From PLanc-01 sp035342095 (lineage in GTDB: Bacteria > Planctomycetota > Phycisphaerae > Sedimentisphaerales > Anaerobacaceae), in NCBI GenBank assembly GCA_035342095.1, contig DAOQWL010000015.1:1-64000 (forward strand): a DNA stretch of 64,000 bases. The letters run 5' to 3'. A model generated the notes under the pieces. The model had not been told where the DNA came from. It saw only the letters and a list, made by a program, of their open reading frames with translations, and made no database searches. The translations under genes and the position numbers were made by a program. Within the stretch, counting starts at the first letter, position 1. Each line of letters opens with the position of its first letter. Below are positions 16,327-24,984 of this stretch, piece by piece.

Positions 16327-16596
16327 ATGATTGAAAACGTGCAGAACAATCACATCACCCACAGGATGGGGATGAATTCCGTGTCCCAAGCCGATACATC
16401 GAACCGCCCGACGGCCAGCGACTTGGACGCCACAGTGCAGATGAAATTCGCGGGCATGGTCAACCAGGCGCTACAGGCCGACGAGACGGAGGTGGATGCC
16501 GTGCAGAAGGCCAGGGAGTTGCTTCAGACCAACCGCCTGACCACGCCCGAGAACATTCGGTCCGCAGCAGAGAATCTGCTCACGTTCGGCATTTGA
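16327..16596 (+). CDS. FlgM-like anti-sigma-28 candidate
   Basis: The 89-residue protein is polar, apparently disordered in the N-terminal half, and ends with a helical segment (VQKARELLQTNRLTTPENIR) that follows the FlgM C-terminal pattern (short helix, turn, then an 'E/D-x-I-A' helix). FlgM binds FliA and holds it inactive until hook completion. It lies 134 bp after the lipoprotein gene and is followed by a terminator. The assignment rests on size, C-terminal pattern and the nearby fliA gene. Confidence 0.5.
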   Translation: MIENVQNNHITHRMGMNSVSQADTSNRPTASDLDATVQMKFAGMVNQALQADETEVDAVQKARELLQTNRLTTPENIRSAAENLLTFGI

Positions 16597-16623
16597 CGGA
16601 CTCCACTACCCGCTAGATTGCGC

Positions 16624-16667
16624 CGCGGGGCCAGCCATGGACGGCAGAAAGGCCCCGTGTTTTTTGG
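16624..16667 (+). terminator. Terminator of the flagellar operon
   Basis: CGGGGCC (16626-16632) pairs with GGCCCCG (16651-16657), extendable by two pairs, and is followed by TGTTTTTTGG. It lies 28 bp after the FlgM-like stop and just before the convergent hydF stop at 16691. Confidence 0.8.
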
Positions 16668-16690
16668 ACCTTCCCTGCACCATATCGGAC

Positions 16691-17953
16691 CTACAGGTCG
16701 CCCAACTCGATCCCCCAAGGCCGCAGAACCTGTTGCATCGCCCTGGACCCTTGCATCCAGGACAGGAAGACGCCGTAGTTGGTGTACGGAACACCCACGG
16801 AGTCCAAGTCGTGGATGCGGGCCAGCAGCTTCTGCGCGGAGATCATGCAGCCGCCGCAGTGAATCACGAGCTTGTACGACTGGAGCTGCTCGTTGTCCTG
16901 GAACTCGCGTCCGAAGTTATGCTCGACGACCACGCCGGGCCAGCGACGCCCGATGAAACCTGGGATTTGAACCGTTCCGATGTCCTCTGCGATGCGGGAA
17001 TGGTTGCAGGCCTCGACGATCAGGATTTTGTCGCCTGCCTGAAGGTCGTTCAGGACCCGAATCCCCTCAGCGAAGCGGGCGAGCCTGCCTCGGCTGACGT
17101 AGTTGATCATCATGATCGAAAAGGTCGTCAGCATCACGTCGTCCGGCGTCCACGTGTGCATCAAGTCCATCGCCTGGGAGTCCGTAATGATTGCCTTGGG
17201 CCGCCGGCCGAAGCCGCCCAGAAACGCATCCCAGCGACGTCGTTCGCCTGCGTCCCCGCTGCGGGCTTTGCCCAGGTCCATGCGGTAGGAAACCGGGTAC
17301 GCCCACCGTCGCGTGATGTACTCTTCCGCCATCGCCTGAGGCCGCAGATACCGCCCGGGCGGCGTCTCGTCGTCCATCGGGATGTTCAGCACATAGAACT
17401 CGTCCCGCTCGACGAACGGCAGCAGCTCCATCTTCGCGTTCTTGGAAACGAAGTTCGCAAGGATGAAGCTCAGCAGGGGCTGCCGCCAGGTCGCGTCGGG
17501 AGCCGCCAGGCTCATCTTTTTGTGGAACCTGAGCAGCGGAACGCTCTGTTCGACGACGCTGATCCGCTGCTCCGCCGACGGGCGGAACAGGTTGAAGAGC
17601 ACCAGGATCTGCTTGTCGAGCTCACGGGCCTCCGCAAGAATCTCGTTCTCCGACGCGAAGTCACTCGTATCCGGGTCGATGACCAGCAGGATCAGGTCGC
17701 ATTCCTTCAGATCGGCCAGGACCTTGGCCCGCTTCTTGAGGCCCAGCCCGCCGGCCTCGTCCAGACCCGCGGTGTCAAACAGCTTGACCGGGCCCATCCC
17801 GTGGATCTCCTGCAACGCGATCTTCGTATCCGCGGTCGTCCCCGGCGTCGGATCGACCAGCGACGTCTGCTGTTGAGTCAGCAGATTCATCACGCTGCTC
17901 TTGCCGGAGTTCATCTTCCCGAATATGCCAATGTGATCTCGTTCAACGAGCAT
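16691..17953 (-). CDS. hydF: [FeFe]-hydrogenase H-cluster maturation GTPase HydF
   Basis: Scaffold on which the diiron part of the H-cluster is built before transfer to the hydrogenase. The 420-residue protein has an N-terminal Era-like GTPase domain (P-loop GKMNSGKS 12-19; TPGTT; DTAG), a dimerisation domain, and a C-terminal FeS site with CNH at 316-318 and HCGGC at 365-369; the 46-residue spacing fits the HydF motif CxH-x(46-53)-HCxxC. It overlaps the end of truA by 11 bp. The partners hydE, hydG and the hydrogenase are not in the window. The N-terminus is short; the start at 17953 is the only close ATG. Confidence 0.93.
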   Translation of the reverse strand: MLVERDHIGIFGKMNSGKSSVMNLLTQQQTSLVDPTPGTTADTKIALQEIHGMGPVKLFDTAGLDEAGGLGLKKRAKVLADLKECDLILLVIDPDTSDFASENEILAEARELDKQILVLFNLFRPSAEQRISVVEQSVPLLRFHKKMSLAAPDATWRQPLLSFILANFVSKNAKMELLPFVERDEFYVLNIPMDDETPPGRYLRPQAMAEEYITRRWAYPVSYRMDLGKARSGDAGERRRWDAFLGGFGRRPKAIITDSQAMDLMHTWTPDDVMLTTFSIMMINYVSRGRLARFAEGIRVLNDLQAGDKILIVEACNHSRIAEDIGTVQIPGFIGRRWPGVVVEHNFGREFQDNEQLQSYKLVIHCGGCMISAQKLLARIHDLDSVGVPYTNYGVFLSWMQGSRAMQQVLRPWGIELGDL

Positions 17954-18704
17954 GGTACTTGATCCACATCAGGCACAGGCCGTTGGGTGGTGCGATCGGT
18001 CCTGCGGCCTTGCGGTCTCTCGCTTCGAGAATCTCCGGGATCTTCTCCGGCGGCCAACGTCCCAGGCCCACCTCCACCAACGTGCCGACAATATTGCGAA
18101 CCATGTTATACAGGAAGCCATCGCCCTCGGCTTCGACGTAGATCCAGCGGCCGTCGGTGGCGGGACTCTCGGTGACCTCGCATCGAAAGACCGTCCGGAC
18201 GGAGTCCTCTCGACGATCCGCCGCAGCGGCGAAGGACTTGAAGTCCTTCTTGCCCACGAGCAGCTTCGCCGCCTCGTTCATTCGCTGCACATCCAGGTTC
18301 GCCGCGATGTGCCAGCAGTGTCTCATGTACAGGACCGGCCGGACCGGGCCGCAGAAGATCGTATAGCGGTAGAGCTTGCAGGTAACGTCCCCGATGACAT
18401 CGAAACCGACGGGGGCGTCTTCCGCCTTGACAATGACCATGTTCTCCGGCAGGCGGTCGGTGATCGCCCTGGCCAGGTTCTCCGTCGGGATGGGCGAATC
18501 GACGCGGAGCAGGCCGACCTGGCCCAGGGCGCTGACGCCCGCGTCGGTCCGGCTGGCGCCGCAGACCCGGGCCCTCGGACCCAGGAGACTGTGGATCGCC
18601 TCGGTGAGCACCCCCTGGACGGTCACCTCTCCCGGCTGGATCTGCCAGCCGTGATAGTCACAGCCGTCGTAGGCAATCGTCAGTATCACGTTCCGAAGGG
18701 CCAT
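17943..18704 (-). CDS. truA: tRNA pseudouridine(38-40) synthase TruA
   Basis: Converts uridines 38-40 of the tRNA anticodon arm to pseudouridine. The 253-residue product, normal for the family, has the catalytic block CGASRTDAGVSALGQ with Asp54, an N-terminal ILTIAYDGCDYHGWQ and the C-terminal FLYNMVRNIVGTLVEVGLG. It overlaps hydF downstream, so the two are co-transcribed; hydF would then follow a housekeeping gene rather than its usual partners. Confidence 0.95.
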   Translation of the reverse strand: MALRNVILTIAYDGCDYHGWQIQPGEVTVQGVLTEAIHSLLGPRARVCGASRTDAGVSALGQVGLLRVDSPIPTENLARAITDRLPENMVIVKAEDAPVGFDVIGDVTCKLYRYTIFCGPVRPVLYMRHCWHIAANLDVQRMNEAAKLLVGKKDFKSFAAAADRREDSVRTVFRCEVTESPATDGRWIYVEAEGDGFLYNMVRNIVGTLVEVGLGRWPPEKIPEILEARDRKAAGPIAPPNGLCLMWIKYHAR

Positions 18705-18722
18705 CTCACAAGGTTCCAGGCC

Positions 18723-18882
18723 TCAAATCCGAAATCCGAATATCGAAATCCGAAACAAATCCAAAGGATCCAAACCCAAATGATCGAAACGCTATCGCAC
18801 GTCGGATGATTCGTTTTGGATTTCGCATTTCGGCCATTCGTGCTTGTTTCGGATTTCGAACTTCGAATTTCGGATTTCGATA
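18723..18882. repeat. Long imperfect inverted repeat of ATCCGAAAT/ATTTCGGAT units
   Basis: The left part (18723-18787) is a chain of units such as AAATCCGAAATCCGAA and ATCGAAATCCGAAAC. The right part (18811-18882) carries the reverse complements (GTTTCGGATTTCGAA, TTCGGATTTCGA). The two halves could fold into one long hairpin. It fills the space between truA and the asd terminator. I recognise this type from other planctomycete and metagenomic sequences, where it yields spurious peptides rich in N-P-K; here too the frame through it should not be annotated. Confidence 0.75.
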
Positions 18883-18920
18883 AAGAACAGAGCCGCCCAG
18901 GCGGATCTCCCGAGCGGCTC
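18880..18920 (-). terminator. Terminator of asd
   Basis: On the minus strand GAGCCGC (18920-18914) and GCGGCTC (18896-18890) form a perfect 7-bp stem around a 17-nt loop, followed by TGTTCTTTAT. It lies about 35 bp past the asd stop codon. Confidence 0.6.
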
Positions 18921-18954
18921 CGAATGACAACGTGACAACGGTCAGAACTCCGAT

Positions 18955-19953
18955 CTACAACAGCTCGGCGATCTGGACGGCGTTCAGGGCGGCGCCCTTG
19001 CGGAGCTGATCGCCGGAGACCCAGAGGTTGATGCCGCGATTGCCCGGCAGCGACTCGTCCTGTCGGATACGTCCGACAAGGACGTCGTCCTTGCCGCTGG
19101 CGTCGATGGGCATCGGGAACCGGTTGTGCTCGCGGTCATCGAGGACCGTCACGCCCGGCGCGGTCTTGAGGATGTTCCGGACCTCGTCCGGCGTGATCGC
19201 GTTCGTGAACTCCAGGTTGATGCTCTCGCAGTGGGCCCGCATCACCGGGATGCGAACGCACGTCGCGGTCACCGCGATGGTCGGGCAATCGAAGATCTTG
19301 CGGGTCTCCTTGACCAGCTTCGTCTCCTCCTCGTTGTAGCCGTTGGGGCCGAGCGCCGAGTTGTGACTGAAGCAGTTGAACGCGATCTGGTGCGGGAACA
19401 CGTTCTTCGTCGGCGGTTTACCTTCCAGGATCTCCCGGCTCTGGGCCTCCAGCTCCAGCATGGCGGACATGCCCGCGCCGCTGGCGGCCTGGTAGGTGCT
19501 CACGACCATCCTCTTGACCGGATTGACCTTGTGCAGCGGCCAGACCGGCACGATCCCGATGATCGTCGAGCAGTTCGGGTTCGCGATGATCCCCTTGTGC
19601 TTCTGGATCATCTGCGGATTGATCTCGGGGATGACCAGCGGGACCTCGGGGTCCATGCGGTAGGCGGACGAATTGTCGACGACCACCGCGCCGGCCTTGA
19701 CCGCCGCAGGGGCGAACTCCCGGCTCCGCGAAGCACCCGCGCTGAACAGCGCGATGTCGATGCCCTTGAAACTATCCTTCGTCATTTCCTCGACGGTATA
19801 TGTCTTGCCCTTGAAGGTCATCGTCTTTCCCGCGGACCGGCTGCTCGCCAGCACCTTGAGCGACTGGAAGGGGAAGTTGCGCTCTTCGATGATGCTCAGA
19901 AACTCCTGACCGACGGCGCCGGTCACGCCTGCAATCGCCAGTCTGTACGCCAT
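18955..19953 (-). CDS. asd: Aspartate-semialdehyde dehydrogenase
   Basis: Reduces aspartyl phosphate to aspartate semialdehyde, the branch to lysine/diaminopimelate, threonine and methionine. The 332-residue protein has the Rossmann start AIAGVTGAVGQEFLSII, the catalytic Cys128 in ANPNCSTI, and the conserved STYQAASGAG. Length and motifs are typical. The start at 19953 has GAGGAG upstream. The gene stands alone, with a terminator behind it. Confidence 0.96.
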   Translation of the reverse strand: MAYRLAIAGVTGAVGQEFLSIIEERNFPFQSLKVLASSRSAGKTMTFKGKTYTVEEMTKDSFKGIDIALFSAGASRSREFAPAAVKAGAVVVDNSSAYRMDPEVPLVIPEINPQMIQKHKGIIANPNCSTIIGIVPVWPLHKVNPVKRMVVSTYQAASGAGMSAMLELEAQSREILEGKPPTKNVFPHQIAFNCFSHNSALGPNGYNEEETKLVKETRKIFDCPTIAVTATCVRIPVMRAHCESINLEFTNAITPDEVRNILKTAPGVTVLDDREHNRFPMPIDASGKDDVLVGRIRQDESLPGNRGINLWVSGDQLRKGAALNAVQIAELL

Positions 19954-20101
19954 GCTCGAACACTCCTCAGAACCGTGAAACCCGGCGGATGAGCAGCCAA
20001 ACGATGGCCGTCCACAGGGTCTTGCCGCGGAATCGAAATAAACCTTCAAGATACAATATGAAGCCGCAGAGTGCAAGACGCACAGGCCTAATATCTCGCA
20101 T

Positions 20102-21046
20102 TCATTTTGCTTCTGCAACCGCAGACGATCCGTGCCTCTGCCAGATCGAAGCCATAATCGATGCAGTGATGATGCACACAAAGACGAATACGGCCGTCGG
20201 CATGGTGGCTCCAGGGCCGAAATGTTTGAGCGCCAGCACGGTGCCGAGACCCGCATTCTGCATGCCGATCTCGATTGTCAGGGTCCGACGACGGGCCACG
20301 TCCATGCGAAAGAGCGATCCAACGCCGTAGCCGCTCAACATGCCGCGGAGGTTGAGAACCACTACGGCAATCAGGACAATCCCTCTGAGTTCCTGCAGCC
20401 GGTCCCGGTTCAGCGCGATCACCAGGGAGCAGATGAAAACGATGAAGGTAGCCGAGATAGCCGGGAAGATGGGCAGGACCTTCCGCAACCTCTCGCCCAG
20501 GAAGTGCCGCACCGCAAACCCGACGAACAGCGGAATGATGACCATGAGCATCAGATCGACCATCATGCTGACGATCGAGACGTCGAACTCCGTGCCGCTG
20601 GCCAGCAGAAAGGTCAAGGTCGGCGTCAGAACCGGGCACAACGCGGTCGAGACCGTCGTGAGCGAGACGGAATAGGCGGTGTCAGCCTTGGCTATGTAGC
20701 TCATCACATTGCTGGACATGGCTCCCGGCGCCGCGCCGGTCAGGATCAGCCCGATCGCCAGCTCGTCAGGCAGCCGCAACAGTCGCGAAACCACGAATGC
20801 CCCCAGCGGCATGATCGTGAACTGGGCGACCGAGCCGATCAGGACAATCGTGGGACTCCTGAGAATGCGGCGAAAGTCCTCCATCTGGAGCACGACCCCG
20901 ATCCCGAACATGGTCAGGGCAAAGAACCACTTGTTCCCAGGTTCGAGAAGCCTGAACGGCGCCGGCCAGACATAGGCCACGGCTCCAAACACGACCACCC
21001 AAATCGCGAAGTACCGCGTGTAGATGGAAAGGATCTTCTCAAACAT
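20102..21046 (-). CDS. Bile acid:sodium symporter (BASS) family transporter
   Basis: A 314-residue integral membrane protein with about nine to ten spans and the SBF-family blocks (MFGIGVVLQMEDF, LILTGAAPGAMSSNVMSYIA, KADTAYSVSLTTVST, IEIGMQNAGLGTVLA). Bacterial relatives carry pantoate, 2-keto acids or unknown organic anions with sodium. The substrate cannot be named. The start at 21046 lacks a clear ribosome site. It lies downstream of metK on the same strand, but the metK terminator separates them. Confidence 0.85.
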   Translation of the reverse strand: MFEKILSIYTRYFAIWVVVFGAVAYVWPAPFRLLEPGNKWFFALTMFGIGVVLQMEDFRRILRSPTIVLIGSVAQFTIMPLGAFVVSRLLRLPDELAIGLILTGAAPGAMSSNVMSYIAKADTAYSVSLTTVSTALCPVLTPTLTFLLASGTEFDVSIVSMMVDLMLMVIIPLFVGFAVRHFLGERLRKVLPIFPAISATFIVFICSLVIALNRDRLQELRGIVLIAVVVLNLRGMLSGYGVGSLFRMDVARRRTLTIEIGMQNAGLGTVLALKHFGPGATMPTAVFVFVCIITASIMASIWQRHGSSAVAEAK

Positions 21047-21098
21047 ACCGTCGCAGCACCAAGGAGCTTGTCCCATCGAGTCCGTCGCATGGACTGGG

Positions 21099-21129
21099 CG
21101 AAAGAAAAGCCCGGCGCAGGACCGGGCTT
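21099..21129 (-). terminator. Terminator of metK
   Basis: AAGCCCGG and CCGGGCTT (21107-21114 and 21122-21129) form a perfect 8-bp stem with a 7-nt loop. On the minus strand it is followed by TTCTTTC. It lies 27 bp after the metK stop. Confidence 0.8.
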
Positions 21130-21155
21130 CTGGATAGAACACGTTGTACGATTGG

Positions 21156-22370
21156 CTACTTGCCGGGCTTGAACCCCACAGCCTTCTGAAGAGCACGGAC
21201 CATGTCGGTCTTCTCCCAGGTGAAGTTCGGCAGGTTCCGGCCGAAGTGGCCGCCGGAAGCCGTCTCCGCGAAGATCGGCCGACGGAGCTTCAGATGATCG
21301 ATCATGCCCTTGGGCGTCAGGGGGAACAGCTCGCGAACCGCCTGGCTGATCTTCGTCTCGCTGACCTTGGCGGTGCCCTGGGTGTTCACGAGCACGCTCG
21401 TCGGCTCGGCCACGCCGATGGCGTAGGAAAGCTGGACTTCGCAACAGTCGGCCAAGCCGGCAGCAACGACGTTCTTGGCGATGTAGCGGGCCATGTAACA
21501 GGCGGTGCGGTCCACCTTGGTGGGGTCCTTGCCGCTGAAGGCCCCGCCGCCGTGACGTCCCCAGCCGCCGTAGGTGTCGACGATGATCTTGCGCCCGGTC
21601 AGGCCGCAGTCGCCCTTGGGACCGCCGATCTCGAACCGGCCCGTCGGGTTCACATGGTACTTGGTCGTCTTGTCGATGAACTTGGAAGGAATAACCGGCA
21701 GAATGACCTTCTCGATCACTTCCTTTCGCAGCTCCCGGTGGCTGACGTCCGGGGCGTGCTGCGTGGAAACCACCACCGTGTTCACCCGCACCGGCTTGCC
21801 GTCCTTGTACTCGACCGTCACCTGGCTCTTGCCGTCCGGACGGAGCCAGGGCAGCTTGCCGGTCTGGCGGAGCTTCTCGAGCTGGAGCGTCAGCTTGTGG
21901 GCCAACTGGATCGGCAACGGCATCAGGGCCGGCGTCTCGTTACAGGCGAAACCGAACATCAGGCCCTGGTCGCCTGCGCCCTGCTCCTTATGGAGCCCCT
22001 GCCCTTCTGTTACGCCCTGCGAGATATCGGGACTCTGCTTGCAGATCGACACAAGGACGGCGCAGTCGTCATAGTGGAAGCCCATCGCAGGGTCGTCGTA
22101 GCCGATCTTCTTGATCGCCTCTCTGGCGACTTGGGCGATATCCACCGAGGCCTTCGAGGTGATCTCGCCGGCGACAACGACCATGTCGTTCTTCACCAGC
22201 GTCTCGCACGCAACCCGGCTGAACGGGTCCTTCGCGAGCATCGCGTCGAGGACGGAGTCCGAGATGCAATCCGCCACCTTGTCGGGGTGGCCCATCGTCA
22301 CCGACTCGCTGGTGAACAGGTAGTTGTGCATGTCGCAGTTGGGGTTCGTCGAATTCATTCTCTTTGCCAT
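21156..22370 (-). CDS. metK: S-adenosylmethionine synthetase
   Basis: Makes S-adenosylmethionine from methionine and ATP. The 404-residue product has the family motifs (LFTSESVTMGHPDKVADCIS, GAGDQGLMFGFACNE, GGGAFSGKDPTKVDRTACYM, RYIAKNVVAAGLA). The start at 22370 gives MAKRMNST; ATG at 22358 is equally possible. A promoter and a leader of about 80 nt with two hairpins precede it. Confidence 0.97.
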   Translation of the reverse strand: MAKRMNSTNPNCDMHNYLFTSESVTMGHPDKVADCISDSVLDAMLAKDPFSRVACETLVKNDMVVVAGEITSKASVDIAQVAREAIKKIGYDDPAMGFHYDDCAVLVSICKQSPDISQGVTEGQGLHKEQGAGDQGLMFGFACNETPALMPLPIQLAHKLTLQLEKLRQTGKLPWLRPDGKSQVTVEYKDGKPVRVNTVVVSTQHAPDVSHRELRKEVIEKVILPVIPSKFIDKTTKYHVNPTGRFEIGGPKGDCGLTGRKIIVDTYGGWGRHGGGAFSGKDPTKVDRTACYMARYIAKNVVAAGLADCCEVQLSYAIGVAEPTSVLVNTQGTAKVSETKISQAVRELFPLTPKGMIDHLKLRRPIFAETASGGHFGRNLPNFTWEKTDMVRALQKAVGFKPGK

Positions 22371-22450
22371 CCCCTGGGGTATCCTCAATAGAGTCCACGA
22401 TTCAATTCGAAGGCAGAGACCCTTCTCTGCGCGAGCGCCCACGATGGGCG
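22371..22450 (-). promoter_or_regulatory. Structured metK leader (5' UTR)
   Basis: From the expected transcription start near 22450 the leader contains two compact hairpins on the minus strand: GCCCA-TCG-TGGGC and GCAGAGA-AGGG-TCTCTGC. I could not match it to a known SAM riboswitch class. It may be a regulatory leader or ordinary structure. Confidence 0.4.
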
Positions 22451-22457
22451 AAGCAAG

Positions 22458-22486
22458 ATAGTAAGTTGTTGGCGCCAAATCGTCAA
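22458..22486 (-). promoter_or_regulatory. Sigma-70 type promoter of metK
   Basis: Minus strand TTGACG (22486-22481), 17 bp, TACTAT (22463-22458). Spacing is ideal and both hexamers are near consensus. It lies in the short gap between the protease gene stop and metK. Confidence 0.75.
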
Positions 22487-22503
22487 CAGCAAATCGTGCC
22501 TGA

Positions 22504-24984
22504 CTACGGGGCAACCGCGTGGTCGTAGATCCGCACGTCGTCGATCAGGCCCGACCAGAAAGTGCCGGCTTCCAGGCCCTTGCCGACTCCGAAGCAGAAA
22601 CCGTTCATACCCCCGACCAAGCTGGTTTGGGTGTCCCTGGCCACTTCCACATCGTCGACATAGAGAATCCTGTCGGTGCCGTCCCTCAGGAGGCCTATCC
22701 GGTGCCAGTTGCCATCCGTGATGACGACCTTTGAGGCAAGTGTCCGCCCGGACTGACTGACGAGTGCTTTCAGTTCTGTCGCAAGTCTTCCGCCGGAATC
22801 GGCCAAGAGCCAATTTGCACCGTTCTTCTGGGATAGAATGACCTGCCCAGCAACTCCACCCTTCATCCACACAAACACGCTGAACGGCCCGGAATAAGGG
22901 TTCAGAATGAAAGGCGTGCTCGCATAGGCATCCACGCCACCAAGCTGCAGGGCTCCGCCCACCATCCCGCCGGTCGGCTGCCAGGTAACACCGCCATGTA
23001 GGGTACCGTCGCGATGGTTGATGCCGTCGTGGGCAATATCCCCCTCGCTCTCGTCCAGTTTCCAGTGGGCGATCAGGCCCAACTCGGGGATCTGCGCACC
23101 GAGATACTGGGTCAGAAACACAACATCGTTGGCATCGACCACGCCGTCGCGTTTCTTCGCAGGAGCGATATCAGCCAAGAGGTCATTGCTGTCGGTGGCC
23201 GCATTCACAATCGCGAGGTCCTGCTCGTCCACCTTCCAGTCCTTGTTCAGATCGCAGCGGTAGGCCAGAACCATATCCAGCGCAGCCCTCGCATCCACCC
23301 GCCCCCAACCGTAGTAGTCGTCACGTCCCGGATCGCCCAAGTCTTTTGCAGATCGCTCCAAGAAATGGCGGACCTCGTCGCTGGTCAGGTTGGGCTCGAT
23401 AGACAGAATCAGGGCTGCCACGCCGGCGGCGACGGGACAGGCCCCTGACGTACCGCCCATCGCCGTGTAGTCCACGACATTGGGGTCAAATGGATCCATG
23501 TTCCATCCCTGAGGCCCGCTGATGTCTGTAGTCCAAGTCCACCCCATTCCCTTGGTCACGAGCCAATCATCGTCTGTGTATCCCGGTCCGCTCGGAGCAA
23601 CAATGTCCAGCTCCGATCCGTAGTTGCTGTAGTAACAACGCAGATCGTTGTGGTCCGTGGCCCCCACGCTAATGACTTCTCGGTACTTCGGCGGGTATGA
23701 CGGCATTTGACGCGAGTCATTACCCGCGACGAAAAACACAACACACCCTTTCCCACCACGGCCCGTGCCGCCAATCCTGGTGATATCAACTATGGCAGAC
23801 TGGATGATTGGCGTGGGGGACCAACTATAATCCCAGCTGTTACTGAGGACATCGGCGCCTCGATCTGACGCCCACCGGAAAGCTGTTGCGAAATCAGCCT
23901 CCGTGAGAATCACGTAGGTGCCAACAGGCTGCACGCAAAATCCTCGGACAGGCATGACCTTGCAGTCCCAAGTGACCCCGCTGACACCGATGCCGTTGTT
24001 TCCTTGTGCAGCCACAAGCCCGGCACACATAGTGCCGTGGGTATTACCCGGCTCGTCAAGCACCGGATCCGGCTGATCATCGTTATCTATGAAATCATAC
24101 CCGGCTCCCAGGTTGTTCACCAAGTCAGGGTGCTTGCTGTCCGCGCCAGCGTCAACCACGGCAACCACGATGTTCGGGTCACCAGTTGTGATCTCCCAGG
24201 CTGCGGGAGCGCGAATGTCAGCACCGGGTGTGCCGCCGGACTGACCGGTGTTGTGCAGATGCCATTGCATCGGGAAATACTCGTCGTTCGGAAACACGCC
24301 GGGAGCGTTGGCGTCCTCTCCTGCCGATGCAAGACACAGTTCTCCGGCAGGAGCACGAACCGCCGACACGGATTGGCCACACAATCTGGGCTGAAATGCC
24401 CTGTTAGGGCAGGCCCATTCAACCTCTGGAACTTGGCCCAGTTCCTCTACGGCGGCGAACACCGACTCCGCATCCGGCCCGAGAACCTCCAGGAGGTACT
24501 CCTGCTCCGTGAATTCCATCCGCTTTCGGATTGTGCATCCGGTGGATTCGCAGAGCCTCTGGACTTCGCCCATCGCCACGCCCGGCTTCACCCGTACGAC
24601 GATCTCCGGGAGGATGGCAACGGTCTCGCCATTCGACGAGAACAGGGGTGTGGCGTAAGCAATCTGCCTGCTGGTTCGGAGCGAGCGAATCATCTCTTCC
24701 TTCTCCCCGCCCCGGCCGTCGTTCTCCACGACCCAGACACCACGACGATCCGACCCACCGACCGGTGTTGTGTCCTCGGCGTCGATGGCCGAAATGCCAG
24801 CCAGTGCGTGGATGCCACCTGTTTTCTCGACCAGCTTGACGACATATCCCCTCTCCGGCTGCGGCACGAACTCCAGCCGCTCGCCTGCCACCGTCAGGCT
24901 GTACATCCTGGCCCAGGCAAATGCGGGATAGAGAAACAACGACGTCATTACTGTCCCGACCCACAAAGAGTGTCTTGCGCCCAT
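22504..24984 (-). CDS. Secreted subtilisin-like serine protease with dockerin-like and LamG domains
   Basis: The 826-residue protein has a signal peptide (VMTSLFLYPAFAWA), a pro-region of about 170 residues, a peptidase S8 domain with Asp (IVVAVVDAGADSKHPDL), His (NTHGTMCAGLVAAQGN) and Ser (GGTSGACPVAAGVAAL) motifs, a dockerin-type segment (CDLNKDWKVDEQDLAIVN, then DGVVDANDVVFLTQYLG) and a C-terminal concanavalin-like (LamG) domain beginning LIAHWKLDESEG. All three catalytic motifs are present. It should act outside the cell on proteins; the LamG and dockerin parts suggest substrate or surface binding. The start at 24984 has GGAGG upstream. Confidence 0.9.
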   Translation of the reverse strand: MGARHSLWVGTVMTSLFLYPAFAWARMYSLTVAGERLEFVPQPERGYVVKLVEKTGGIHALAGISAIDAEDTTPVGGSDRRGVWVVENDGRGGEKEEMIRSLRTSRQIAYATPLFSSNGETVAILPEIVVRVKPGVAMGEVQRLCESTGCTIRKRMEFTEQEYLLEVLGPDAESVFAAVEELGQVPEVEWACPNRAFQPRLCGQSVSAVRAPAGELCLASAGEDANAPGVFPNDEYFPMQWHLHNTGQSGGTPGADIRAPAAWEITTGDPNIVVAVVDAGADSKHPDLVNNLGAGYDFIDNDDQPDPVLDEPGNTHGTMCAGLVAAQGNNGIGVSGVTWDCKVMPVRGFCVQPVGTYVILTEADFATAFRWASDRGADVLSNSWDYSWSPTPIIQSAIVDITRIGGTGRGGKGCVVFFVAGNDSRQMPSYPPKYREVISVGATDHNDLRCYYSNYGSELDIVAPSGPGYTDDDWLVTKGMGWTWTTDISGPQGWNMDPFDPNVVDYTAMGGTSGACPVAAGVAALILSIEPNLTSDEVRHFLERSAKDLGDPGRDDYYGWGRVDARAALDMVLAYRCDLNKDWKVDEQDLAIVNAATDSNDLLADIAPAKKRDGVVDANDVVFLTQYLGAQIPELGLIAHWKLDESEGDIAHDGINHRDGTLHGGVTWQPTGGMVGGALQLGGVDAYASTPFILNPYSGPFSVFVWMKGGVAGQVILSQKNGANWLLADSGGRLATELKALVSQSGRTLASKVVITDGNWHRIGLLRDGTDRILYVDDVEVARDTQTSLVGGMNGFCFGVGKGLEAGTFWSGLIDDVRIYDHAVAP

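Noticed and set aside
18706..18930. Open frame of 74 codons upstream of truA
   Set aside because: It is a translation of the ATCCGAAAT repeat array (peptide rich in NPK), not a gene.
22371..22450. metK leader as a known SAM riboswitch
   Set aside because: The conserved core of the SAM-I, SAM-II or SAM/SAH classes was not found by eye; only a structured leader is claimed.
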